From Halocatena pleomorpha (GTDB lineage Archaea; Halobacteriota; Halobacteria; Halobacteriales; Haloarculaceae): DNA of 64,000 nt. A program made the translations under genes and the position numbers. The notes beneath the pieces were generated by a model. The model made no database searches and was not told where the DNA came from. It saw nothing but the letters and a program-made list of their open reading frames with translations. This document shows positions 44,151 to 53,900 of the stretch, piece after piece (the first letter of the stretch is position 1; each line of letters starts with the position of its first letter). Location: positions 1-64,000 of the forward strand of contig NZ_RRCH01000028.1 of assembly GCF_003862495.1 (NCBI RefSeq), written 5' to 3'.

Positions 44151-44879
44151 ATGAGTCTGTACGAGGCGTCGTTCCGCGTCAAACACGAGTGTCCGTATCG
44201 AGAAATCTCAGAACGCCATCCAGATCTCACAATCCGCGAGTGGTATCTGAGTGACTGCCAAGTAATTGAGATCACATCCCCAGAATCACCAGCCGACGAG
44301 CTACTCGACGAGATCGATCAGATGGGAACCGTTCTCCATAAGTCAGTTGACGACTCTGGTCTCCACGTTGTCACACAGTCCTGTCTCTGCTCGTTAGAGG
44401 ATTCCATCATCGATCGGTTTGAAAAGCACAACTGCCTGTACCAACCGCCGACAGTTCACCGCCAAGGCTGGGAGCACTACACCGTAATCGCATTCGACGA
44501 GAGCGATGTCCGCACCCTGCTACAGGATTTGGAGGCGTACCGTGATATCGAGGTGCTTTCGAAAACGGCGATCGCAGAACAACAGATTCCTCACAGTATG
44601 CTTGCCCCAGTTGATCAACTGTTCGAAGATGTCACTGAGCGGCAGTTAGCAGCACTTCGACTGGCACTGGAGCGAGGTTACTACGAACAGCCCCGGAAGA
44701 CATCACGTCGTGAACTGGCCGAACAAACTGCCGTCGCACGCTCGACGTACGAAGAACACCTTCGGAAGGCCGAGAACAAACTCCTCACGAACGCGGGTCA
44801 GCTCTTACGATTGGTCACCGCGACATCGCCAGCAGACCCATTAGACGTAGAGCGGAGCCGGCCGATGAGCGACTCGTGA
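44151..44879 (+). CDS. HTH-10 (Bat-type) transcriptional regulator
   Basis: This 242-residue protein is a third HTH-10 member in the window. Its N-terminal domain (YEASFRVKHECPYREISERHP, about 1-155) includes cysteines in HECPYR, SDCQVI, QSCLCS and HNCLYQ, which could sense metal or redox state. The HTH-10 domain follows: LTERQ-type VTERQLAALRLALERGYYEQP, ELAEQTAVARSTYEEHLRKAE, then LLTNAGQLL. It is divergent from the MFS operon with a palindrome between, so it probably controls that transporter. Cysteine-based sensing is inference from the Cys count. Confidence 0.88.
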   Translation: MSLYEASFRVKHECPYREISERHPDLTIREWYLSDCQVIEITSPESPADELLDEIDQMGTVLHKSVDDSGLHVVTQSCLCSLEDSIIDRFEKHNCLYQPPTVHRQGWEHYTVIAFDESDVRTLLQDLEAYRDIEVLSKTAIAEQQIPHSMLAPVDQLFEDVTERQLAALRLALERGYYEQPRKTSRRELAEQTAVARSTYEEHLRKAENKLLTNAGQLLRLVTATSPADPLDVERSRPMSDS

Positions 44880-45032
44880 TCCCGTTGGTCCCTCAGCTTT
44901 GATTCTTCGCCATTCGAATCAACGGAAAAACAGGAAGTTTCGGACGGGACTGAATGAGCGTGTGACTCACAAGCGGTATGCTCATGCCGATCGTTCGGCT
45001 GTCATGATAACAGGATTCCCGATCCAGTAAGG

Positions 45033-45182
45033 GTGCCAGACACCGAGGCACAGTTAGCCGATCTCCGTGTCGGGCGTTGGTGTGAAGAGCGCGAACTGCA
45101 ACCGCGTACAGAATGCCGTATGGACAGATATCCGGCCATTCACAGTATTGATGGTAGTTCAATCTCAATCGGGTGTGAGTGA
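45033..45182 (+). CDS. possible small ORF in the 44880-45194 gap
   Basis: A GTG-started 49-residue frame reads PDTEAQLADLRVGRWCEERE, RTECRMDRYPAIHSIDG. It has plausible haloarchaeal codon use and lies convergent with the MFS gene that ends at 45195. No promoter, Shine-Dalgarno or family is recognised. The remaining part of the 44880-45194 gap is empty as far as I can see. Confidence 0.25.
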   Translation: MPDTEAQLADLRVGRWCEERELQPRTECRMDRYPAIHSIDGSSISIGCE

Positions 45183-45194
45183 CCTGCGTCCTAA

Positions 45195-46529
45195 TCACCG
45201 CCTCTGGTAGGCTTCGAACTCTTTACCGAAGGCTAGGAAGTATCCGGCACCGAGACCCCCGAGAACAGCAGCGACCGTAAAGGCCACTTCGGGGCTGACG
45301 AATTCCCAGAGATAGCCACCGACAGCGGCACTCGGGATGACGAGTGTATTTCGGATCAGATAGTAGGTACCGGTCACGCGTCCGCCGGCACCCTGTTCAG
45401 CAGGACCAACGATTAACGCCTTGTGCGACGGCAAGCCAGCAAACCGCAGTCCGGAAAACGCGAAGACGAGAACCAGCGCGGTCGCGTTGGCCGGCGTGTT
45501 GATGAGGAGAATCGGGAAGATTGCGTACACCGCAAATCCAAGCCCAACGATCGGTTTCAGGCCGATGTATTCGGCAGCCTTGGCCGCGGGAGCCATGATG
45601 AGCAACGCGATCAACATCTCAACCCCGAGCAGATAGCCGAAGAAGGCAGCTGGCGAAAGATCGACTGCGTACGAATACCCCGCGATCGACACGGTCGTCT
45701 CGACGCCGACCTGTAGAATCTGCGTGACCACCAGCACGAAGAAGACATACACCATGCCGTTTGCGAAGCGGACGATCGTATCACCGAGCAACAGCGGACG
45801 GAGTGGATCGGGCATCTCTCGGAGATCCTGCCTGACCTGCTCGATTCCCGCGAAGGTGCTGCCGATATCATCGGCACTAGGATCATACAGGTAGTGCTGA
45901 ACAACCGTGCCGACGAGTCCGAATCCGACCGCCACCACGAGAACATACTGGAAGCTCACCGTGAACGCCGGGTGGAACCCGATAAGGACGGCAGCAGCCA
46001 CCGGACCGATGAGGAAGGCAGTCCGGCGAAACGTCTCAGTGCTGGCGAAGCCAGCTGCGAGCCGTGAGGGATCGGTCGCTTGCTTGACAACAGCGAAGGT
46101 CGCGCCGAGACCGAACGACTTCCACGCTTGTGCGAGAATCAGACCGACGAAGATCCACAGCCACGGCTCGATGGATACCCCTGCGATCGTGAACGCGCCG
46201 ATGTTCGGGGCGACCAGCCAGACAGCGAATCCGATCGTCGAGACCAATCCGAACACGGTGAGGGCATACCGTGAGCCGATCCGATCGGAGACCGCCCCAC
46301 CCGGATACGGATAGAGAGCCGAAATGATGTTACTGAACGTCCCGAACAGTCCGACCACGAACCCCGACGCACCGAGCGTCACCATGTACTCCGGAAGGAA
46401 CCGATTAGTCATCTGAAAACCGAGACTGAACGCGAACATCGCCACAGAGAGGACGAGTACGTCGCGTTCGAGCGCGAAAAGCTGACGAAATGGATCAAGA
46501 ATTCCAACGGACTCGCGCTCTGTAGTCAT
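45195..46529 (-). CDS. MFS transporter
   Basis: This 444-residue major facilitator has twelve hydrophobic segments. AVSDRIGSRYALTVFGL is the loop 2-3 signature. A long central cytoplasmic loop (about 205-230, YDPSADDIGSTFAGIEQVRQ) separates the halves. The second half has PAAKAAEYIGLKPIVGLG and LPSHKALIVGPAEQGAGGRV. The overall pattern (RYALTVFGL, LRFAGLPSHKA) recalls the haloarchaeal multidrug/sugar-like MFS group, but no substrate can be inferred. It is upstream-independent: Rad50 is on the same strand but 208 bases before it, and the small ORF beyond its 3' end is convergent. Confidence 0.87.
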   Translation of the reverse strand: MTTERESVGILDPFRQLFALERDVLVLSVAMFAFSLGFQMTNRFLPEYMVTLGASGFVVGLFGTFSNIISALYPYPGGAVSDRIGSRYALTVFGLVSTIGFAVWLVAPNIGAFTIAGVSIEPWLWIFVGLILAQAWKSFGLGATFAVVKQATDPSRLAAGFASTETFRRTAFLIGPVAAAVLIGFHPAFTVSFQYVLVVAVGFGLVGTVVQHYLYDPSADDIGSTFAGIEQVRQDLREMPDPLRPLLLGDTIVRFANGMVYVFFVLVVTQILQVGVETTVSIAGYSYAVDLSPAAFFGYLLGVEMLIALLIMAPAAKAAEYIGLKPIVGLGFAVYAIFPILLINTPANATALVLVFAFSGLRFAGLPSHKALIVGPAEQGAGGRVTGTYYLIRNTLVIPSAAVGGYLWEFVSPEVAFTVAAVLGGLGAGYFLAFGKEFEAYQRR

Positions 46530-46737
46530 CTATCAGTGATTAGTGACTGGGGATGAATACATTTTACTTCATGTGAAGCATTCGCTATTACTGTTTATCT
46601 CGTTTCGCTGCCGATGAGTACGCATTCGCTGGCGGGTTCACACCGGCGCAGACGGTCGGTCTCGTTCTCTTACGTGCCCAATGAGAGGACACCCAGATTT
46701 CGAGATCGAGTGTTCGTGATTGTGATCGAGATCGGTA

Positions 46738-49458
46738 TTAGATCCCAGCAAGCAGGTCAGCACTCTCTACCTCAGCACGCGATCGATTCGTGCTGGGATC
46801 CTGTGACACAGCGATTCGTTCATCAGCTGAATCAACGACTTCTCGCGAGTGGGTAACCACGATTGTCTGATCAACGCCCAACTGTCGCATCCGTTCGACG
46901 AGCTCATTGAGTCGACCGACGTGTGTCTCATCGAGATGGACTGTCGGCTCATCAAGAATGAGCGGCGGCAACGGCGCTTTGCCATCGATACCTTCAGCGA
47001 GAAGCTGGTAGATCGCACACCGGAGTGCGAGATTAAACAGTGCTTGTTCACCCCCTGAGAGTTCGTCCGGATCGAGGGTCTCACCGCTCTTCTCATGGAC
47101 GGTAATCTCATAGGCGCGATCGAGTTCGATGTAAGCGTATGCGTCGTTTTCGTAGATAAGCCCGAAGATACTGTTCAACAGCTGTTCGAGATATGAGACG
47201 TTTGCCGCACGAAGCGTCTCGCGCAACCCACTATACATCTGATTCACGGCTTCGAGTTGTGCGACGGCGTCAGCGAGTGTCGTCTGCTGCCGTCGAAGCT
47301 CCGCAGCGCGCGAACGTTCAGTATCTAAATCATCGAGCTTTCCTTGTATCTGGCCTCGGTGGGCAGTCAAGCTGTCCCGCTCGTCAGCTTTCTCCGCCCG
47401 TTCAGCTTTCAACTGCTTGATCGTCTCGTTGGCGTCCGCGGCTTGCTCTTCGAGTAGCTCGATACGTTCTTCATCGATCGTTGCCGTAAGTTCTGCTCGG
47501 CGCTCAGAGAGACGCGTCACACGCGACGCGCGGGTATCTTTCGTTTCCTGCGCACTGGCGAGGAGTTCCGCTTTCGTCTCTCGTTGCTCGTGGGCAGCAA
47601 CGTAGGCGTCTAACGCGTCGTCGAGTTGCTGAAGCCGTTCCTGCTCTTCTTCTACCGTTGCCAGTTCATCTCTGACTGCTGTAAGTGTGTTTTCTAACGC
47701 TGTCCGCTCAGCGGTAAGTCGGTCGGCACGAGCTGTCCACTGCTCCGCAGCGACAGACTTCCGTGTTGCGAGGTCCTGTTTCTCTTGGGCCTCTTGTGTA
47801 AGCCGGTCGATACCATCTTGTATCTCAGCAATCCGGTGGGTAACGGTCTGCTGTTCACGGGTGTACTGGGCCACATCACTCTCAGCCTGTTGGAGTGCTT
47901 CCGCAGTGTCCTCTTTAGCAGTCAGTGCCGCAATACGCTCTTCTAGCGCAGCGAGTTCACTTTCTAGTGTTGCCTTTTTCTCCCGCTTGTCGTCGAGTTG
48001 AGTCACAGCGGGTGCTGCATCGACGGCTTGGCCGCATTCGGGACAGCGTCCCTCATCGATGAGTGACTCAGCGTGGCTGATCTGCTCTTCGAGAGCGTTG
48101 ATGTTACCCGTGAGTCGAGTCTGTTCCTGAGTTGCATTCGAAAGTTCAGTCTCAATACGCTCGGCGTATGCGTCTGCGTCTCCGAATTCGACGGCATCGG
48201 GAGCCGCATCAAACTGAGCTTTCGTCGTCTCAATGGCCTCCTGCAGCTTGGTTTTTCGCGCTTTTTTCTCCGCGAGGTCCTCGGTCCGCCGCTTCTCAGC
48301 ACGAGTAGCAGCTGATTCTGCACGCGCCTCCGCGTCGGAGGCTTGCGCTTGAAGCTCATCTGCTCGGTCGGCAAACGATTCAGCGTCGTACTGCATCCTC
48401 TCAATCGTTGCTTCGAGTTGGGTTATCGTCTCACGGATCTCTGTTCGTTCTGTTTCACGCTCATTGAGGGCGGTATTGAGCCTTGATCGATCGATCGTCT
48501 CTGGATCGATGAGATCGTCGAAGGTGTCACCGATAGATACATCTACAGCTGCAAGACTGTTGGCCACCGCTGCCCGACGTGCTTCCAGTTCAGTGGCGGC
48601 CTCGTTAAGCTGGTTCTGTCGTTGTGACACAATCTCCGTAGCCTCATCAAGGGTATCCTGTGCTGTCCTCAGTTTTTCGGAGACCTCTTGCAATTCGGAT
48701 CGTTTCTGGTCAAATGCCTCAAGTTGTTGGTGTGCATCATCATGCTGGTCTTTAGCAGTAGTGAGATCGTCATCAAGATCTTCGATAGCTGTAGAGACTG
48801 ATTCAAGTCGCTTGTTCACCCGTGCAAGCTCGGCTTCGAGATCTTGCTCTTCAAGATGTTCGATGCGCTCTTCGACGGTCTGGAGTTCGGTTTGTTTCTC
48901 ATCACGAGCATTCCGTGCCCCTCGAAGCGCGTGTTCCATCCGTTCCCGGTAGGTCTTGAGCTTCCCGAGTTGGAGAAGTCGGTCGATGATGTTCTGTCGG
49001 TCTGCTGGCGATGCGTGGATCAGCCGCGTGATGTCTCCCTGACGAACGTATGAGCAGTTGAGAAACGCCTCTGCGTCCATTCGCATGATCCGCTGAATCT
49101 TCTGTTGGACTTCACTCTCTTTCTCGTAAATGTCAGATGGTGTCTCGAACTCGACATCAGAATAGACGTACTCAGACGATGGCGGATCGCTGATGCGGCG
49201 GTAGATACGGTATTCAGTCTCATTGTGGATGAACCAGAGTTCTACCTCTAGTTCAGTCATCCCCGTTGTGATAGCATCCTCGCGGCTCTTGCCGGTTTGA
49301 AACGCGTCAGTACCATACAACGCGAAGTAGCAAGCCTCAAGCAGTGTTGATTTTCCGGCACCATTCACGCCGTGAACAACCGTGATGCCCGTATCGAACG
49401 ACAAGTCCTCTTCCTCGTAACACTTCCAGTTCTTCAGCCGAAGTCGTGTGAATATCAT
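46738..49458 (-). CDS. rad50: DNA double-strand break repair ATPase Rad50
   Basis: This 906-residue SMC-like ATPase has Walker A GVNGAGKST (residues 30-38), two long coiled-coil arms (about 180-450 and 480-720), and the zinc hook RCPECGQ near residue 473. At its C-terminus are the signature ELSGGEQALFNLAL (about 801) and Walker B LILDEPTVHLDE (about 838). With Mre11 it tethers and processes DNA double-strand breaks; in haloarchaea it is also known to restrain homologous recombination. The mre11 gene lies 35 bases upstream on the same strand, so the two are one operon. The length is typical of haloarchaeal Rad50. Confidence 0.95.
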   Translation of the reverse strand: MIFTRLRLKNWKCYEEEDLSFDTGITVVHGVNGAGKSTLLEACYFALYGTDAFQTGKSREDAITTGMTELEVELWFIHNETEYRIYRRISDPPSSEYVYSDVEFETPSDIYEKESEVQQKIQRIMRMDAEAFLNCSYVRQGDITRLIHASPADRQNIIDRLLQLGKLKTYRERMEHALRGARNARDEKQTELQTVEERIEHLEEQDLEAELARVNKRLESVSTAIEDLDDDLTTAKDQHDDAHQQLEAFDQKRSELQEVSEKLRTAQDTLDEATEIVSQRQNQLNEAATELEARRAAVANSLAAVDVSIGDTFDDLIDPETIDRSRLNTALNERETERTEIRETITQLEATIERMQYDAESFADRADELQAQASDAEARAESAATRAEKRRTEDLAEKKARKTKLQEAIETTKAQFDAAPDAVEFGDADAYAERIETELSNATQEQTRLTGNINALEEQISHAESLIDEGRCPECGQAVDAAPAVTQLDDKREKKATLESELAALEERIAALTAKEDTAEALQQAESDVAQYTREQQTVTHRIAEIQDGIDRLTQEAQEKQDLATRKSVAAEQWTARADRLTAERTALENTLTAVRDELATVEEEQERLQQLDDALDAYVAAHEQRETKAELLASAQETKDTRASRVTRLSERRAELTATIDEERIELLEEQAADANETIKQLKAERAEKADERDSLTAHRGQIQGKLDDLDTERSRAAELRRQQTTLADAVAQLEAVNQMYSGLRETLRAANVSYLEQLLNSIFGLIYENDAYAYIELDRAYEITVHEKSGETLDPDELSGGEQALFNLALRCAIYQLLAEGIDGKAPLPPLILDEPTVHLDETHVGRLNELVERMRQLGVDQTIVVTHSREVVDSADERIAVSQDPSTNRSRAEVESADLLAGI

Positions 49459-49493
49459 ATCTTTTTGGTAGCTGCGGGTGTATGTGGTAGGTA

Positions 49494-50822
49494 TCAGTCG
49501 GTCATGTCAGATTGCGCTTCTGTTTCTGTGTCCTCGATTGCTTTGAACGTCTGTTGCACGGTTGATTGCTCGCTGTCGGTCGTCGCTCCGTTACGCTCTG
49601 TCTCGCTGGTAGTGTCGCTCTCTTCGGGAACAAGCCCAGTAGCAGCATCGGGTGACTCAATCTCAGCCGTCCGCTCGAACGCCTCAGGTTCATGATCGAT
49701 TCGGTCACGGAAAGTCGACTTCGTGAGGGCGTCTAAGTTCGTCTTTGCTGGGGCTTCCGGTCCCGCAGTATCCCGGACCATCTCTTCCACTTCAGCGACA
49801 GCAGCGCTCAGTTCCATGTCAGCGAGCTGTTCCCGCACTGCTGCGTCCGGATCAACGAACGAGACATCGTAGTCGACATCAAGATCCTTCAGTTTGCGGC
49901 GATCACTCGTCCGGGCCACGAGTGCTCCGTGGTCACGCGCGTACTGTTCGATGGCTGCCGGAGAGATATCCTCCGAATCATCACCCTCGATGATGGTGGC
50001 AACAACAGCGTCGGTCACGTCGTGCTCGTCGAGTTCCGTTTTGATACGTTCAGCACCTTGCCCCGGTTCGAGTGTCGTTTCAATATAGATGTGGGGACGT
50101 GTCGTTAGCGGCGTCTGTTCGATACCGAAGGCGGTATGGCCAGACTGCTCGTGCTGTACAGTCACAACGTTGTAGACGCGGTCATCTCGTTGGGTAACGG
50201 CCGTCCGCTCGGTTGATCCGGCGTACGTGAGGACGATCTCCTCGTCGGTCCACCGGCGGACCTTCGGTGTGTGATCATCCCCAAGCAGCGCTGCATCGAA
50301 TTTGACAGGGCTTTGCGCGATGATATCACCAACGTTCCACTCTCCGTGGGAAGACAACTGGTCGAAAAGACCATGCGCGACCAAGACTGCATGCGAGGCG
50401 TCGTGAGGAGTGAATGTGTAGTCGAGGTGGTCCCGTCTGGCTGCTGCAACGTAGTGTTGACCGTAAAAGGCGATGTCGTTGATCACGACAGGATCATCTC
50501 CGAGACGAACTGCGAGATCCATGTCTGAGAAGATCTGTATCCAGTCCGTGTCCTGAGTCCCATCATGGTTCCCAACGACTGCGAGAAAAGGAATGTCGGC
50601 GTCTCCGAGCCGATTTAGTTGCTGTACTGCCCCTCGAATCGCAGCCGTCCCCGGACGACTCGTATTAAAGAGATCGCCTGCGTGGATAACGCCTGCGACA
50701 TCGTTCTCGATCGCAGCGTCGACGACCTGCTGGAACGCGTCGAGATAGTCCGCTTGTCGTTCTGGTCGGTTGTATTGGGTGTATCCGAGATGTGTATCTG
50801 CTGTGTGGATGAATGTGGACAT
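49494..50822 (-). CDS. mre11: DNA double-strand break repair nuclease Mre11
   Basis: This 442-residue metallophosphoesterase reads FIHTADTHLGY (D9, H11), HAGDLFN (D50), VVGNHDGT (N85-H86-D87), VAHGLF and LLGDDHTP. These are the dimanganese ligands of Mre11; the last block carries Asp-Asp-His where many relatives have Gly-His-Ile-His. The C-terminal third (from about residue 340) is acidic and probably disordered, with a predicted Rad50-binding segment. It provides 3'-5' exonuclease and endonuclease activity. It stands between the large nuclease-helicase gene (137 bases upstream) and rad50 (35 bases downstream), all on the minus strand. Confidence 0.94.
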   Translation of the reverse strand: MSTFIHTADTHLGYTQYNRPERQADYLDAFQQVVDAAIENDVAGVIHAGDLFNTSRPGTAAIRGAVQQLNRLGDADIPFLAVVGNHDGTQDTDWIQIFSDMDLAVRLGDDPVVINDIAFYGQHYVAAARRDHLDYTFTPHDASHAVLVAHGLFDQLSSHGEWNVGDIIAQSPVKFDAALLGDDHTPKVRRWTDEEIVLTYAGSTERTAVTQRDDRVYNVVTVQHEQSGHTAFGIEQTPLTTRPHIYIETTLEPGQGAERIKTELDEHDVTDAVVATIIEGDDSEDISPAAIEQYARDHGALVARTSDRRKLKDLDVDYDVSFVDPDAAVREQLADMELSAAVAEVEEMVRDTAGPEAPAKTNLDALTKSTFRDRIDHEPEAFERTAEIESPDAATGLVPEESDTTSETERNGATTDSEQSTVQQTFKAIEDTETEAQSDMTD

Positions 50823-50959
50823 GGCGGATTAGAGACCTCCCCGGAGCTCATGATAGATGTGAATCAGTCTCGATTCTATCATACTAGTAGTGTTTCTTCT
50901 CTATGCATTTATTTTGCTCGCACATCATGGCTCTAGAACACGACTAATCAGGTGAGAAC

Positions 50960-53900
50960 TCATTCTGGGTGGTACACCTGAAGTGATGCATCATCGAATG
51001 CAAATCCGATATCGAGATCAGTCGGCACCAATTCTGTGACAGTTCCTTCCCAGGCTGGGACGGTGGTAAGGGCGTCCATGTGAGTGAACAGTCGCTTCCA
51101 GAGATCTGCCTGATCATAGACATCTGCCTCTTGTGGAATCAGTCGAAACACCTCTTCGCTGGCAACAACGATGAGTTTGTGCTGCATCCGCGACATAGCA
51201 ACAGTCAATCGGTTTGGATTAAGGATGAATTCGTCCTCGGTCTGGAGAAACCCCGGCTCCGATGCTGTGGCTGAGACGAGGATACACTCCCGTTGTCCTC
51301 CCTGATACCGTTCGACAGTGTCCACATCAAACCCTCCATCGAGACGTGCTTGGATAAGTCCTCGTTGTGCGTTGTGCGGTGTCACAATTCCGGTCGCGTC
51401 CCCGTCTCCAACATGTTGTGAGACAGCCGCCGCGATCGCTGCCTCCACGGGATTCGATTGCCGACTTGTATCATCATTGTGAACAACTAGGACAAATGGA
51501 GCGTCTGGTTGGAGCATTGCGGCCAACCCCTCCGTCACGGGGTTCGGCGTGCCAAGGGTCTTTGTTTGGTTTGAGGTGTACGGGATACCATCCTTCGCAT
51601 AAACGTTGTTAGCGAGGAACGCCGTCACCGCCTCATGACAGCGGTGGGTTTCAGCAAGTTGTGTGAGAGGGATCGTCGCGGTTCCCGTGAGTTCGGTCCC
51701 GTACGTTTCGTCGAGTTCTGCAACATCGTCCCCTCGAAGTGCTCGAAACCAATCGAGCGTCGAGAGGTGCGGGGCGTACTCCTGGATCGGGCGGCGGTCC
51801 TCATGATCCCACTCGTGTTGGCGGACTGGTGCCATCTGTCGGTGATCCCCAGCGATAAGCACCTGTGATGACTCATGCAGCCATGCGCTACAGAGGGCGA
51901 ACGATGGTAGGCGCATCATACTCGCTTCGTCGATCGCCAGCAGATCAAAGTACGTTTCGCCCTGTGCAACGCGCTCTTCAGCGCTGCTAGCATCGGCAAG
52001 CATGTCGATGAGCTTATACAGGCGTGCAGGTGTCGCAAACACCAGCGTGTGCGGTTGCGGTTGTGGCGTCTCCGACACGCGGGTTTGCTTGACTGGCTCG
52101 GCGTACCGACGAAGTCGTTGCACGACCATCTCTCGTGCGTCGCTTTTCTCGTGGTAGTTGAGATAGGTGATATAAGGGTGGGGATCTTCTGGCGGTTCGT
52201 TTGTTAGACGAACGAGTTCGACATTCTCATACGGGGTGGTATCGGTGTCTGGGTGCTCGACGAACGCCTGAACGGTGTCAGCAACATCCGCAAGGACTTC
52301 ATCAACAGCTTTGTTCGACTCGCCAGAGATCGCACCGACAAGTGGATGATCGCGCTGTGCCCAGGCGTAGAGACGGGCGACGACAGCGAGGGCAAGGGAA
52401 CCTCCGGTTTTGCCAGTTCCTGGCGGGCCTTGCAAGAGCGAAAACTGCGCGCGTGTTTCATGAATGAATGCACGTTGTCGCGGGCTTGGCAGCGTCTTTG
52501 GGCCAAGGTTGGTTTTACACCACGCGGTGAACGCCTCGACCTCGGCACGGAAATCCGTGTTCGAAATCGAGTCGGTTATCTGTCCTGTTGCCAAGGCCTC
52601 GAGCCGCCCGAGAAGTGGGTGTTGATCCCCTGCCGTCTCCAAGACGTTGAACGCGCGCTGGGAGAGCAAGTCATCAGTCTGCGGATCCAAAATGAGAATC
52701 GTCTGCTGATCGAAGACGAGTGTGTTATTGTCACCGTCAGTATCATCGACTGCCCAGGAGCGATGATAGCGGGTGAATTCGTGCTCCTGTGTGAATGAAG
52801 GAACTGCTGATAGTTCGATGTAATTGCTGTCCACATCGAGTACGTCGATAGTGACGCCCGGTCCGCGTTCGAGATGGTTCGGATGCGCACTTCTGGCAGG
52901 TTCTCCAGAGCGTGTGAGTTCGTTTACAACCATCCACGATCCGCCCGTCGACCCTTCGGCTGCTTTCTTTCGACACGCGTTTGCGATCCGCTCGTGGTCG
53001 TCGGGGAAGAGTTGGTCGTAGAGGAGTCGTCCCTCTACCCGGAGTGATCCGTCGTCTTGTTGTTCAGCCGCCCTGATAACGAGGGGTATCGCGTCGCCAG
53101 ACTGGATACGCTGACGGATCGGCTGTGAAAGATGGTCTACTGTCTCATTCCGCGCAGTGTAATGCTCAAGATGGAGGACATCTGTAAGAGCACCAGCCAG
53201 ATCTGATTCGCCAACTGTGAACGTCTCCAGTGTCTCTCGTCGAAGCGGCCGTTTGGTGAGTGAATCGTTCCGATACCGAATTCCCCGCTCAATGTGTGCT
53301 ACACACTGAGCGAGATACTCTCCAAGAGCTGTAATGTCTTCAGGAACAATGCGTGTCGTCTGTTGGTCCCGATCGACCCACAGGAACGGATCGAGCGACT
53401 GATAGACGTCATAATCCGCTATCAGATCTTTGACCCAGTTTTCTGTGAGCTGTCCGAGAGCGGCCCAGATGTACTCCAGCGGGATCTGAGCTCCGCCACG
53501 AAGGCGCGATGGGTACCAGCCGTCCGCCGCCTCATCAGTATGAAGGTGGAGTCCAGACTCGCCAGTCCGGTATCGGACGGTGTAATCGAATAGTTTGAAG
53601 CGAAAGGCATCTCGGAGGTTCTCGATGTGAGTCCCGTCACTCCGGGTGAATTCCCACTCGTAGTTCGGTACTCGATCAGCGGGTGGACTGAATAACTGTT
53701 TGACTGGCAGAAGCCCTAGATTCGGGATGGGCATGGCGAATCGAGAGCGGATCTCATCCTGAACGATCGAGACCATTGCTTGGTCAGGATGAGTATCGCC
53801 CGTCGCGTCTCGGAGGCTGAGCAGATCCTGCAGTGCGGTGCCAGCGGTTGTATCGTGGCGCGTTGCCGCCTCCATGAGAGCGGTTCGTTCGTGGCTGGTA

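Noticed and set aside
44893-45198. 101-codon minus-strand frame
   Set aside because: Composition is unlike a haloarchaeal protein (few acidic residues, many His and Cys) and it has no family; a plus-strand small frame at 45033 reads better.
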